The position numbers and the translations under genes were made by a program. This document shows, one piece after another, positions 7,585-16,064 of a stretch of DNA of 22,072 nt (positions within the stretch are counted from its first letter, which is position 1; the number at the start of each line of letters is the position of its first letter). Origin of the DNA: Spirochaetales bacterium. GTDB lineage: Bacteria > Spirochaetota > Spirochaetia > SZUA-6. The DNA lies in contig QILZ01000385.1 in the NCBI GenBank assembly GCA_003233545.1, positions 1 to 22,072 on the forward strand, read 5' to 3'. Under the pieces are notes generated by a model. It ran no database searches. It was given only the letters and a program-made list of their open reading frames with translations, and had not been told where the DNA came from.

Positions 7585-8631
7585 TTACCTGGTCTTTTTC
7601 GCATACTTAACTACAAGCGGACTTTCAATATTTAAGAATTGAATCGGATCGACAACCTGAGTTCCGATCCGCACTTCATAATGAAGATGCGGTCCCGTCG
7701 AAAGTCCTGTATTTCCCATATAACCGATGATCTGACCTCTTCTCACATATTGTCCTTTCTGTACAACAATTTTTTCAAGATGCGCATACCGTGTAAAAAA
7801 CCCATACTTGTGTTTCATAATAATATAAAGTCCGAACCCGCGTGGATCATTTCCCAAAAGTTGTACCGTGCCGTTCGCCGTTGCTACGATTGGTACACCA
7901 TATCCCCATGCTATGTCAATGCCTTTGTGCAGATACCAGCCCCCTGTAAAGGGATGAATATTCGGACCGAAATACTGTGTTATATTCCCTTTAACGCCCT
8001 TAAGCGGCCAAAGAGTCGGTATATCGACAAGCAATTCCTTTTGGGCAAGAAGAGTCTTGTTTATCTCGGACAGAGGCTTTAATGCATTGTCGAGATATGA
8101 CTTTAAGCTCCTCAGTTCACTTAATTCCCGCAGACTGTTCTCACCGGCATTACCAAGACTGATAAATGAGGATAAGTCGCCTCCGATACCTTTTTCCAGA
8201 TAATTTTTAGCATCTTCCGGATTCATCGATGCGAGAACTTTATCGAGACGGATTTTAAAGAGTTTCATCGATTTACGCAGCTGTGATATCTCTTCCTTAA
8301 AATTCTCCAGGGTATTTTCATTCTGCCGGAGATCGGAAGCTACAGATGTAATCTTTCTGTTTGTACTTGTAAAATGTGTAGTAAGACCAAAAAAAGAAAT
8401 AAGCAGTACAAAGAGCAGAAACACAAAAAAAACAAGTGTAAAAACAGATATTTGAAAGTTAAAAATATTCTTTTCAGAATGGGGGATAAACATAACTGTA
8501 AACTTCTGTTTTCCCTTTTGAAATATTGCGGAAAAGAACGAGCCGATCCTGCTCTTTACATGGTGTGATTTTCGACCGATTTTACCAACAAACTCATTTT
8601 CTATTTTCTTATATCGATTAACAGGCGACAT
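7585..8631 (-). CDS. Membrane-anchored M23 peptidoglycan endopeptidase
   Basis: This 348-residue protein has a basic cytoplasmic N-terminus (1-58), one membrane span (about 60-84), a coiled-coil/helical periplasmic stalk (about 95-200), and an M23 LytM domain from about 208 to 335. Zinc ligands are all present: H235 and D239 in HKGID, and H317 in the HLHYE motif (H315-E319); the YAHL histidine is H284. It is therefore predicted to be an active endopeptidase that cuts peptide cross-links in peptidoglycan rather than a degenerate regulator. A GGAGAG ribosome-binding site precedes the ATG. It heads an operon with bactofilin, YaaR and RicT, which argues for a role in cell shape. Confidence 0.92.
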   Translation of the reverse strand: MSPVNRYKKIENEFVGKIGRKSHHVKSRIGSFFSAIFQKGKQKFTVMFIPHSEKNIFNFQISVFTLVFFVFLLFVLLISFFGLTTHFTSTNRKITSVASDLRQNENTLENFKEEISQLRKSMKLFKIRLDKVLASMNPEDAKNYLEKGIGGDLSSFISLGNAGENSLRELSELRSLKSYLDNALKPLSEINKTLLAQKELLVDIPTLWPLKGVKGNITQYFGPNIHPFTGGWYLHKGIDIAWGYGVPIVATANGTVQLLGNDPRGFGLYIIMKHKYGFFTRYAHLEKIVVQKGQYVRRGQIIGYMGNTGLSTGPHLHYEVRIGTQVVDPIQFLNIESPLVVKYAKKTR

Positions 8632-8724
8632 TGCCGATTCTCTCCATCATTAGCTCATATTGAGACATATCCGATGCTTTTTTTAGAAGACTATCATGAG
8701 ATTTCATATTTGTCAAATAAATTG

Positions 8725-8753
8725 TTGACTATGCCCCCTTTACATGTTATTCT
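8725..8753 (+). promoter_or_regulatory. Sigma-70-type promoter for tatD
   Basis: TTGACT (8725-8730) and TATTCT (8748-8753) are separated by exactly 17 bases, 46 bases before the tatD start. It lies in the 168-base gap between the divergent M23 peptidase and tatD genes. Confidence 0.6.
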
Positions 8754-8799
8754 TAAATTGTACGATTCGCAAACCTAAATTATTAATAAGTGGTAAAGT

Positions 8800-9585
8800 A
8801 TGAGATTTTTTGATACGCATGCACATATTGGATTGATAAACGAAGACCCTATCGAGCAGCTCCTCATAGTAAAAGAAGCAAAGCAGGACAATGTGGATGT
8901 TATAGTTTCGATTTCTAATAATCTCCTCGATTTTTTCCAGATCTATGATAATCTTAAAACCGCGACTCATGTCTTTCATAGTATCGGCGTTTCTCCCTCG
9001 GAAGTTACACATCCGGGCAATGATTGGGAATCAAAGCTCGAAGAAGGTTCAAAACTCGACAGAATTGTTGCAATCGGTGAAATCGGACTCGATTACTACA
9101 GAAGATACGGAGATAAAGATTCTCAAATCGAGCTGTTTATAAAACAGCTGGAAATTGCGGATAAAATAAATCTGCCCGTTGTTATACATAACAGGGACTC
9201 CGGTCAGGATGTGCTGGACATATTACGTGATGAATTACCGTCACGAGGCGGTATTCTGCACTGTTATTCGGAGGATTATGAGTACGCAAAAAAGGCATTG
9301 GAGCTTAACCTTTTTATCTCTTTTGCGGGAAATGTTACCTACAGAAATGCACGCAATCTTCATGATACGGCAAAAAACATTCCGGTCGAGCGTATGGTAA
9401 TAGAATCCGAATCCCCTTTTATGGTTCCGTCGGTTTATAGAGGCAAGAGAAATAAACCGTCCTATATAGTGGAAACGGCAAAATTTATAGCCAGTCTGCG
9501 CGACATGGAACTGGAAGAACTTACGGAAATTCTTTTTAATAACAGCTGCAGGCTGTTTGGTCTGGATCCTTCAGAAACAGCCTGA
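8800..9585 (+). CDS. tatD: TatD-family metal-dependent hydrolase
   Basis: This 261-residue protein is a TatD-type hydrolase, a two-metal TIM barrel often acting as a 3'-5' exonuclease on DNA. Metal-site motifs are visible: FFDTHAHIG (H7, H9), GEIGLDYY (E94), VVIHNRD (H130) and ILHCYSE (H154). At the place where the family has an invariant Asp (ETDxP), this protein has ESESP, so E204 replaces the metal-ligand Asp. The rest of the fold and its length are normal, so a hydrolase with altered metal use is possible. A good promoter precedes it, but no clear Shine-Dalgarno sequence. A tRNA-dihydrouridine synthase follows after 23 bases. Confidence 0.88.
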   Translation: MRFFDTHAHIGLINEDPIEQLLIVKEAKQDNVDVIVSISNNLLDFFQIYDNLKTATHVFHSIGVSPSEVTHPGNDWESKLEEGSKLDRIVAIGEIGLDYYRRYGDKDSQIELFIKQLEIADKINLPVVIHNRDSGQDVLDILRDELPSRGGILHCYSEDYEYAKKALELNLFISFAGNVTYRNARNLHDTAKNIPVERMVIESESPFMVPSVYRGKRNKPSYIVETAKFIASLRDMELEELTEILFNNSCRLFGLDPSETA

Positions 9586-9608
9586 AGCTCACTTAAAAGT
9601 GAAAACAG

Positions 9609-10583
9609 GTGTTAAATAATCTTCCCGGTAATATTTTTTTAGCTCCCATGGCTGGTTTCACGGATACCGCCTTCAGAATAATATGTATTCGAAGCGGGGC
9701 GGCGTTTGTTTTTACGGAGATGATATCCGCAGAGGCCATTACAAGGGGAAACAAAAAAACGTTCGATCTTCTGCAGAGAGGAAGAGAAGAACGGTTCTGG
9801 GGAATTCAGCTTTTCGGATCCGATGCAGGCGTTATTGCAAAGGCAATTTCCATTATCCGGTCTGCCGATCCGTCCGTAATCGACTTAAACTGCGGCTGTT
9901 CCGTTCCGAAAGTTGTAAAAACAGGTTCCGGTGCCGCACTGCTTAGAAATCCCGGCAAACTTTACTCCATAGTACTCGCTATGACAGAGAGTACGGATAT
10001 TCCCGTCTCCGTAAAGATCCGCTCGGGATGGGATGCTGCTTCCGTTAATTTTCCGGAAGTCGGAAAGGCGGCGGAAGAGGCAGGAGCTTCCGCTTTAATG
10101 TTTCATCCACGTACAAAATCACAGGGATTTTCGGGAAAAGCATCATGGAAACAGATAGCATCACTAAAAAAGTATCTTAAAATACCTGTTATCGGCTCCG
10201 GTGATATTTTTTCACGTAAAGATGCAGACAAGATGTTTAAAGAAACCTCCGCTGACGGAGTTCTTATAGCCCGCGGTGCTATCGGAAATCCGTTTATCTT
10301 TGATAAAAAATACAATGATCAAAAACCGGACTATAACCATATCTTATATACCGCACTGGAACACGTAAAAACTGCAGTACGGTATAAGGGAGAATACAGG
10401 GCATGCAGGGATTTAAGGAAACATATAACAGCATATTCAAAAGGACTTCCGGAATCCGCTTCTTTCAGAAACAGGATTGTTCATGCATCATCGTTAAAGG
10501 ATTATGAAAAGATTATAAAAGAATATGCTGCCCGGCTAAATTCTCTAAAACTATCCTCTGCGGACTTTATGTGCCTGTCCTGA
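9609..10583 (+). CDS. dus: tRNA-dihydrouridine synthase (Dus family)
   Basis: This 324-residue FMN enzyme reduces uridines in the tRNA D-loop with NADPH. FLAPMAGFTDTAFR (10-23) forms the FMN site, and the catalytic cysteine is C97 in DLNCGCSVPKVV, with GTS-type phosphate motifs further on (GSGDIFS, IARGAIGNP) and HPRTKSQGFSG corresponding to the conserved HxRTxxQ.Y.G segment. The canonical NxGCP is NCGCS here, so the proline after the cysteine is lost. The start is a GTG at 9609, the first start after an in-frame TGA. Just upstream, TCACTT and AAGTGA form a small inverted repeat (9588-9601). The closest subgroup looks like DusB, but the subtype is uncertain. Confidence 0.88.
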   Translation: MLNNLPGNIFLAPMAGFTDTAFRIICIRSGAAFVFTEMISAEAITRGNKKTFDLLQRGREERFWGIQLFGSDAGVIAKAISIIRSADPSVIDLNCGCSVPKVVKTGSGAALLRNPGKLYSIVLAMTESTDIPVSVKIRSGWDAASVNFPEVGKAAEEAGASALMFHPRTKSQGFSGKASWKQIASLKKYLKIPVIGSGDIFSRKDADKMFKETSADGVLIARGAIGNPFIFDKKYNDQKPDYNHILYTALEHVKTAVRYKGEYRACRDLRKHITAYSKGLPESASFRNRIVHASSLKDYEKIIKEYAARLNSLKLSSADFMCLS

Positions 10584-10599
10584 TAGTGTCAAGTTCTTA

Positions 10600-10628
10600 T
10601 TGCAAAACGAAGATAAATAAAATACAAT
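10600..10628 (+). promoter_or_regulatory. Sigma-70-type promoter upstream of the 534-residue gene
   Basis: TTGCAA (10600-10605) and TACAAT (10623-10628) are separated by 17 bases in the 67-base gap after dus. This gives the downstream gene its own promoter with a leader of about 15 bases. Confidence 0.6.
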
Positions 10629-10650
10629 AGCTGTCAAAAGAGAATAGGTA

Positions 10651-12255
10651 ATGACAGGATTATTAAACACTTTAAAAGATCTGTTAGGCAGTCTTTTTAA
10701 CAGGGACCCTAAAGATATACAGAAAAGGAAAGAACTAAAAAGGATCGCGGATTTCCTTAAAACTATCCGCCCATCTTACTATAAGCCGGGAAATGACCTT
10801 GTTTTACCCGGGTTTGCATCGATTCTGTACGAATTCACACTGCTTCTTATGCCGGTATATGAACTTCTGCAGAAAACGATCGACAATAAGGATCAGAAAC
10901 TCTCCGATTTGTACAGAAGTTATCTCATCGAAAGCCGAATACCTCCGCAGGGGCAAAACAAACTCGTAAATCTCACATACGATTCGATCAGGGAGAGAGT
11001 TCTTAATTCGGTATCGCCGGAATCGGAACTAAAATTAATCGGACATGAATTCCAGAGTATCCTAAAACTTTTTTCCACTCCCGAATTCAACAAAATTGAT
11101 ATCGAATATAAGCAGCTTGAAAAACTGCTGTCGCTCTGCAAAATCGACTATGAAAAAATACTAAATCTGTTCGATCCGAAACTAAGGCTCTCACAGCTCA
11201 ATTATAAACCGTCGTTTTCTCCTGTTCCGGCAGAAAATGTAATAGATGAAATACTCGATATATACTATGTAATCTGTGGATTGGATCTGTCTTTCGGAGT
11301 AGAAAATAATCTTTTGCTTTTACTCGGGAGGCTTAATAAATCGAATGCAGACGAACTGAAATATAAGATTAATAAAATTATAAACAGAATGCAGCAGCTT
11401 CTTAAAAAACACCTTGCCCCGACAACACTTCTTTTTCTAATTCGTGCAATAAAAAAAGACCCCTTTTATGCTCCCGAAGCAGACAAAGAGATGCAGCATT
11501 ACCTCGACAAATACATAAAAAAACTGACAGAACGATTTCAGCAGGGCCGCGACCGAATAATCAGAGAAAGAAGAGAAAATGCAATCGAACAGGATCTTAA
11601 AGCTCTTTTCGGCGAAGCGGAACTGCTTACCGTGGAGGGCTATAATGGAGAGTATTCCGGCATATTAAACGATGAAGGTTTCGACAGCTTTAGATATATC
11701 AAGCCCCTCATGATAGTGAAAAGTTTTGTTGCAGCCAAATTCGAAAAGAATATGAGAGAAAATATTAATAAAATAATTATCGAGGGATACTTCGAGAGTG
11801 AATCGTTCCAGAACAGGCTATCCAATCTGTACTATGGCTGCGATAAAATAATGAATGAAATCATCGGCTTCGAAGAGGAATTTACAGGCGAGAACAAAAT
11901 ATCCGTTAAAACAATACAGAGCTATTTAAAATCTTATCACTCCGGTAAAAATGTTACATCCCTTATTAACAGGGTCGTACAGTCCGTTAATTCCAAAGCA
12001 TTCAGTATCATAGATAATACAAGCAATCTCTTCTATCGACTGGCATCCACCCTGCTTGAGATTATAAATGATTATAAACAGAGTACACCGACATTTATCT
12101 CGAATCTAAAGGTAATCGGGGGAATAAAAAACAGGGAATTTATGGGAAACCTGGTAAGGGATTATAATGATTTAATAAAGTTCGTAAGAATCATGAAGAA
12201 TTTTATTATAATCGATACCACGGTTAAAACTGAAGTTAAATCATCCGTCGACTGA
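10651..12255 (+). CDS. Large helical protein of unknown function, probably spirochaete-restricted (DUF5312-like)
   Basis: This 534-residue protein has no signal peptide, membrane span or catalytic motif that I can see. It is predicted almost wholly alpha-helical, charged and rich in Lys, Asn, Ile and Leu, with long amphipathic stretches such as YKINKIINRMQQLLKKHL and KYIKKLTERFQQGRDRIIRE. The opening (LKDLLGSLFNRDPKDIQKRKELKRI) and overall size recall the DUF5312 proteins of treponemes; that match is from memory and not certain. It has its own promoter. It converges on rarA and the two coding regions overlap by 15 bases. Codon use looks like its neighbours, so recent transfer is not suggested. 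A structural or scaffold role in the cytoplasm is a guess. Confidence 0.8.
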   Translation: MTGLLNTLKDLLGSLFNRDPKDIQKRKELKRIADFLKTIRPSYYKPGNDLVLPGFASILYEFTLLLMPVYELLQKTIDNKDQKLSDLYRSYLIESRIPPQGQNKLVNLTYDSIRERVLNSVSPESELKLIGHEFQSILKLFSTPEFNKIDIEYKQLEKLLSLCKIDYEKILNLFDPKLRLSQLNYKPSFSPVPAENVIDEILDIYYVICGLDLSFGVENNLLLLLGRLNKSNADELKYKINKIINRMQQLLKKHLAPTTLLFLIRAIKKDPFYAPEADKEMQHYLDKYIKKLTERFQQGRDRIIRERRENAIEQDLKALFGEAELLTVEGYNGEYSGILNDEGFDSFRYIKPLMIVKSFVAAKFEKNMRENINKIIIEGYFESESFQNRLSNLYYGCDKIMNEIIGFEEEFTGENKISVKTIQSYLKSYHSGKNVTSLINRVVQSVNSKAFSIIDNTSNLFYRLASTLLEIINDYKQSTPTFISNLKVIGGIKNREFMGNLVRDYNDLIKFVRIMKNFIIIDTTVKTEVKSSVD

Positions 12256-13611
12256 TTTTTCCTGTTCTTTTCTTTTCTCCCACCACTCGATCCGTTTGGC
12301 AAGCGTTTTCTCGTAACCCAGTTCCGTTGGCAGATAATACTTTCGTTTTCCCATTACATCCGGAAAATAGGTCTGCGAAACGACTCTTCCGGGAAAATCG
12401 TGCGGGTACATATATCCCTTTCCGTACCCGGCCTTCCGCATTACAGAGGTTACCGGATTTCTCAAATAAAGAGGTACAGGTGCGGAAGCGTATTCTTTTA
12501 CATCTTTTTTAGCACTGCCGTATGCTGTATACACTGCGTTGCTTTTGGGTGCGGTTGCGAGATAGACCACAGTCTGCGCAAGGGCCAGATCACCTTCCGG
12601 CATGCCTAAGAAATGAACGGCCTCTTTTGCATTAACCGCAATGCTGAGTGCGGAAGGGTCTGCAAGACCGACATCCTCCAATGCAACGCGTATTAACCTC
12701 CTCGCTATATAGAGAGGATTTTCTCCGCCTTCCAGCATTCTTGCCAGCCAGTACAGGGAAGCATCGGGATCCGATCCTCTTATACTCTTATGAAGTGCGG
12801 AAATCAGGTTATAATGAGCCTCTCCGTCCCTGTCATAATCAGGAACCTTGCCGGAAAAAAGTTCTTCCAGCCTTTCCCTGGTAAGCACTATCTCTCCGCT
12901 TTTTCCCTTTTTTTCCGATTCCACCAGCATTTCAAGAACATTTAATGCAGTACGCCCGTCTCCTTCCGCATAGGAGGCGATTATTTTAAGTATTTCCATG
13001 CCGTATTTTAATTTTAAACCGCCGTATCCTTTCTCTTTATCCTTTAATGTACCTTTAAGTATTTCGATAATTTCTTCAGCTTCCAGCGGATTAAGAATTA
13101 AAACTTTCATCCGGGAAAGGAGCGGAGACACGATGGAAAACGAAGGATTTAAGGTTGTGGTTCCTATTAAAGTTATAACACCCCTCTCCACATAGGGCAG
13201 AAAAGCATCCTGCTGGGCTTTATTGAACCTGTGAATTTCATCTATAAAAACTATATTCCTGCCGGTAGTTTCACGTTCCAGGTTCAGGAACAACTGTTTA
13301 AGCTCACGTATCCCGGAAACAACAGCGGAGAAAGAATGAAAACTATAATTAAAGATCCCGGCAAGGATTCTTGCCAAAGAGGTTTTGCCGCAGCCGGGAG
13401 GACCCCACAAAATCATGGACGGAAGATGTCCTGATTCGATAATCAGTTTCAGCGCCTTACCTTCCCCTAAAAGATGTTTCTGTCCGATGAATGATTCAAA
13501 GTCTTCCGGACGCATTCTCTCGGCAAGAGGCTGCCTTTCTACTTCCTTATGCTGAAGACTACCGGTTTTAAACCCATTATAATTATTATCGAAGAGTTCC
13601 TGATTTTTCAT
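12241..13611 (-). CDS. rarA: Replication-associated recombination protein A (RarA/MgsA AAA+ ATPase)
   Basis: This 456-residue protein is a RarA-type clamp-loader-like ATPase that acts at stalled replication forks with SSB. Walker A is GPPGCGKT (70-77), Walker B is VFIDEIHRF (121-129), sensor 1 is IGTTTLNPSF (149-158), and LLSRMKVL follows. The C-terminal half contains the family helical and tetramerisation regions (DPDASLYWLARMLEGGE, and PHDFPGRVVSQTYFPD near the end). PLAERMRPEDFESFIGQKHLLG at about 28-49 aligns with the usual N-terminus, leaving about 27 extra residues with an ELFDN motif, as in many homologues. The 3' end overlaps the converging 534-residue gene by 15 bases. The gene is divergent from the purine operon. 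Confidence 0.93.
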   Translation of the reverse strand: MKNQELFDNNYNGFKTGSLQHKEVERQPLAERMRPEDFESFIGQKHLLGEGKALKLIIESGHLPSMILWGPPGCGKTSLARILAGIFNYSFHSFSAVVSGIRELKQLFLNLERETTGRNIVFIDEIHRFNKAQQDAFLPYVERGVITLIGTTTLNPSFSIVSPLLSRMKVLILNPLEAEEIIEILKGTLKDKEKGYGGLKLKYGMEILKIIASYAEGDGRTALNVLEMLVESEKKGKSGEIVLTRERLEELFSGKVPDYDRDGEAHYNLISALHKSIRGSDPDASLYWLARMLEGGENPLYIARRLIRVALEDVGLADPSALSIAVNAKEAVHFLGMPEGDLALAQTVVYLATAPKSNAVYTAYGSAKKDVKEYASAPVPLYLRNPVTSVMRKAGYGKGYMYPHDFPGRVVSQTYFPDVMGKRKYYLPTELGYEKTLAKRIEWWEKRKEQEKSVDG

Positions 13612-13641
13612 TCCTGTATAAACCTAACACTAAAAGTTTTT

Positions 13642-13686
13642 AATGGTCAATCCTTTAGAAGCTGTGTGTAAAACCACTTGACCATT
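13642..13686. promoter_or_regulatory. Inverted repeat between rarA and the purine operon, possible operator
   Basis: AATGGTCAA (13642-13650) and TTGACCATT (13678-13686) are perfect 9-base inverted arms separated by 27 bases, in the 86-base gap between divergent rarA and purFM. The right arm contains TTGACC, which could be a -35 element: TATATA follows at 13702-13707 with an 18-base spacer. The left arm shows the same element on the other strand. It does not match the known PurR or PurBox consensus that I know. Confidence 0.45.
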
Positions 13687-13697
13687 TAAACCTGCCG

Positions 13698-16064
13698 ATG
13701 ATATATACTTATATGGAACATGACAACAATGCCGTTATTGCCGACAGCCCTGCACATTACTGCGGAATTGCAGGTATCTACTCGAAAGAAAAGATTAATA
13801 TTCCGGAAAAGCTTTTCTATGCACTTTACTCCCTCCAGCACAGGGGCCAGGAAAGCTGCGGCATAGCATACAGAAGACATGAAAGAATAACAGCATACAA
13901 AGACCTTGGGATGGTTTTCGCCGTTCTTTCGCATTATTTAAAGGAAACACACCCTTCCAACGCAGGCATCGGCCATGTAAGATACTCCACCCACGGGGGA
14001 AATAAGCTGGAAAATGCTCAGCCTATAGTTGTTTCGTGCAACAAGGGAGAAATAGCCCTTGCACATAACGGGAACCTGTCCAATTCCGAAGAACTTCAAA
14101 AAAAACTGTTCAGTGAGGGCTCTATCTTCCAGACCTCTACGGATACGGAATTAATACTTCACCTGCTTGCACGCTCACAGAAAGATAATTTTCCGGATTC
14201 ACTGATCGAGGTTCTTAACATGGTAAAAGGTGCATTCAGTATAGTTATGGTTTATAATGATAAACTTATAGCTCTAAGAGATCCGTACGGATTCCGCCCC
14301 CTCGTAATGGGTAAAAGTGACGGAATCACTGTTTTTGCATCCGAAACCTGTGCTCTCGATATTTACGGACTTAAAGAGGTACGGGAAGTTCAGCCGGGAG
14401 AGCTCATTATAGCCGATGAGACCGGCACCTCCTCCTTCTTCTATACGAAATCGAATCGAAGGGCGCATTGCATATTCGAGCTGATCTATTTTGCAAGGCC
14501 CGATTCTAATCTATTCGGATATTCCGTGCATGAAATAAGAAAAAAGATGGGCGAATGCCTTTTTACTATCGATAACAACCCGGGGGATATTGTAATTCCG
14601 GTCCCGGATTCCGGAAACAGTGCGGCCCAGGGGTATGCAATAGCATCGAAACTCCCCTATGAACAGGGTTTAACACGTAACCACTACACAGGGAGAACAT
14701 TTATCCAGCCAACAAAATCCATGAGGGAATTCGGCGTAAAGATGAAACTACACCCTGTCCGGGAGGCAATTAAAGATAAAAAACTCACCGTTGTGGATGA
14801 TTCACTCGTACGGGGTACCACAAGCAAGACCCTTGTAAAACTTCTCCGTGATGCCGGTGCAGGGGAGGTTCACCTTCGCCTCTCATCTCCGGAAATAAAA
14901 TTTCCATGCTATTTCGGTATCGATATCCCGACAAGGGAGGAACTTATATCCAACAGGCTCTCACCGGAGGGGATAGCGGAAGAAATCGGAGCCGATTCTG
15001 TAAATTTCCTTCCCCTGTCTCAGTTAAAAAAATGTGTTAATAATCCGGAAGATTTTTGCTTCGCATGTTTCAGCGGCTATTACCCGGTCAAGGTCGTAAA
15101 GCGGACATCGACGACCTATAAAGATTCCGGAGTCGATATCGAAAAGGCGGATAAGTTTGTACAATTTATAAAAAACATTAATTCTAAAACAATCGGAAAG
15201 GAAATAGGAGCATTTTCTTCGGGATTCGATGTGGATTTTAAAAAATACAAGAATCCTGTTATCCTGGCAACGACGGACGGTGTGGGAACTAAAATACTGC
15301 TTGCCGGAGAGCTTAACAACTACAGAACAATAGGAATAGACCTTGTAGCGATGTCCGTTAACGACCTCTTAGCATCGGGGGCGGAGCCCTGCAGCTTTTA
15401 CGATTACATAGCCTGCGGCAGGCTATCACAGGGGCAGCTTAAAGACATCATGCTGGGAATTGTAGAAGGCTGCGAAACGGCATGCTGCACACTATCAGGC
15501 GGCGAAACAGCGGAACTTCCCGATATGTATGGCGAAGGTGATATCGATCTTGCCGGTTTCGCAGTGGGCATTGCAGAGAAAAACGCAAAACTACCGCATA
15601 TGGACCGGATAAAATCCGGCTGCATAATTCTCGGCATGCCGTCTAACGGTATACATTCCAATGGATTTTCACTTGCAAGAAAAGTTATACCTAAGACTCA
15701 AAAAGACAAACTGCAGACCCTTTTAAAGCCGACTAAAATTTACTCCCGTGAAATGTCGATGCTGCTTAAGACAGGCTGTATCTTATCAGCAGCCCACATA
15801 ACCGGCGGAGGGCTTAAATCCAATATAGAGAGAGTTATTCCCGAAGGTTTAAAAGCTGTATTAAACTACAACTGGAAGATACCTGAAATTTTCGATACCA
15901 TACAATCACTCGGTAAAATCGATAATGAGGAGATGTTTAAAGTCTTTAATATGGGCATCGGCATGGTTGTAATAGTTCATCATAACGATATATCCTTAAT
16001 AACGGAACTTGCGGAAAATAATAATATCGATCTTATTCGGATAGGACAGCTGGAAAATGGCTAA
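13698..16064 (+). CDS. purF-purM: Fused amidophosphoribosyltransferase (PurF) / AIR synthetase (PurM)
   Basis: A single 788-residue frame joins two purine enzymes. Residues 1 to about 468 are PurF, which makes phosphoribosylamine from PRPP and glutamine. C22 (YCGIAG) is the N-terminal nucleophile behind a 21-residue propeptide that must be removed autocatalytically; VVDDSLVRGTTSKT (365-378) is the PRPP site. C258, C404, C454 and C457 match the four Fe-S ligands of Bacillus PurF, so an oxygen-sensitive [4Fe-4S] cluster is predicted. Residues about 470-788 are PurM, starting TYKDSGVDI, with ATTDGVGTK, SGGETAELPDMY and HITGGGLKSNI; it closes FGAM to AIR. The linker is nearly absent and the usual PurF tail is missing. 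The start is uncertain: M1 (13698) lacks a ribosome-binding site and M6 (13713) is an alternative. purN overlaps the end by 8 bases. Confidence 0.92.
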   Translation: MIYTYMEHDNNAVIADSPAHYCGIAGIYSKEKINIPEKLFYALYSLQHRGQESCGIAYRRHERITAYKDLGMVFAVLSHYLKETHPSNAGIGHVRYSTHGGNKLENAQPIVVSCNKGEIALAHNGNLSNSEELQKKLFSEGSIFQTSTDTELILHLLARSQKDNFPDSLIEVLNMVKGAFSIVMVYNDKLIALRDPYGFRPLVMGKSDGITVFASETCALDIYGLKEVREVQPGELIIADETGTSSFFYTKSNRRAHCIFELIYFARPDSNLFGYSVHEIRKKMGECLFTIDNNPGDIVIPVPDSGNSAAQGYAIASKLPYEQGLTRNHYTGRTFIQPTKSMREFGVKMKLHPVREAIKDKKLTVVDDSLVRGTTSKTLVKLLRDAGAGEVHLRLSSPEIKFPCYFGIDIPTREELISNRLSPEGIAEEIGADSVNFLPLSQLKKCVNNPEDFCFACFSGYYPVKVVKRTSTTYKDSGVDIEKADKFVQFIKNINSKTIGKEIGAFSSGFDVDFKKYKNPVILATTDGVGTKILLAGELNNYRTIGIDLVAMSVNDLLASGAEPCSFYDYIACGRLSQGQLKDIMLGIVEGCETACCTLSGGETAELPDMYGEGDIDLAGFAVGIAEKNAKLPHMDRIKSGCIILGMPSNGIHSNGFSLARKVIPKTQKDKLQTLLKPTKIYSREMSMLLKTGCILSAAHITGGGLKSNIERVIPEGLKAVLNYNWKIPEIFDTIQSLGKIDNEEMFKVFNMGIGMVVIVHHNDISLITELAENNNIDLIRIGQLENG

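Noticed and set aside
15090..15125. Frameshift or missed stop between PurF and PurM
   Set aside because: The frame passes through without a stop and both sides align in the same frame with normal motifs; no homopolymer run suggests an error.
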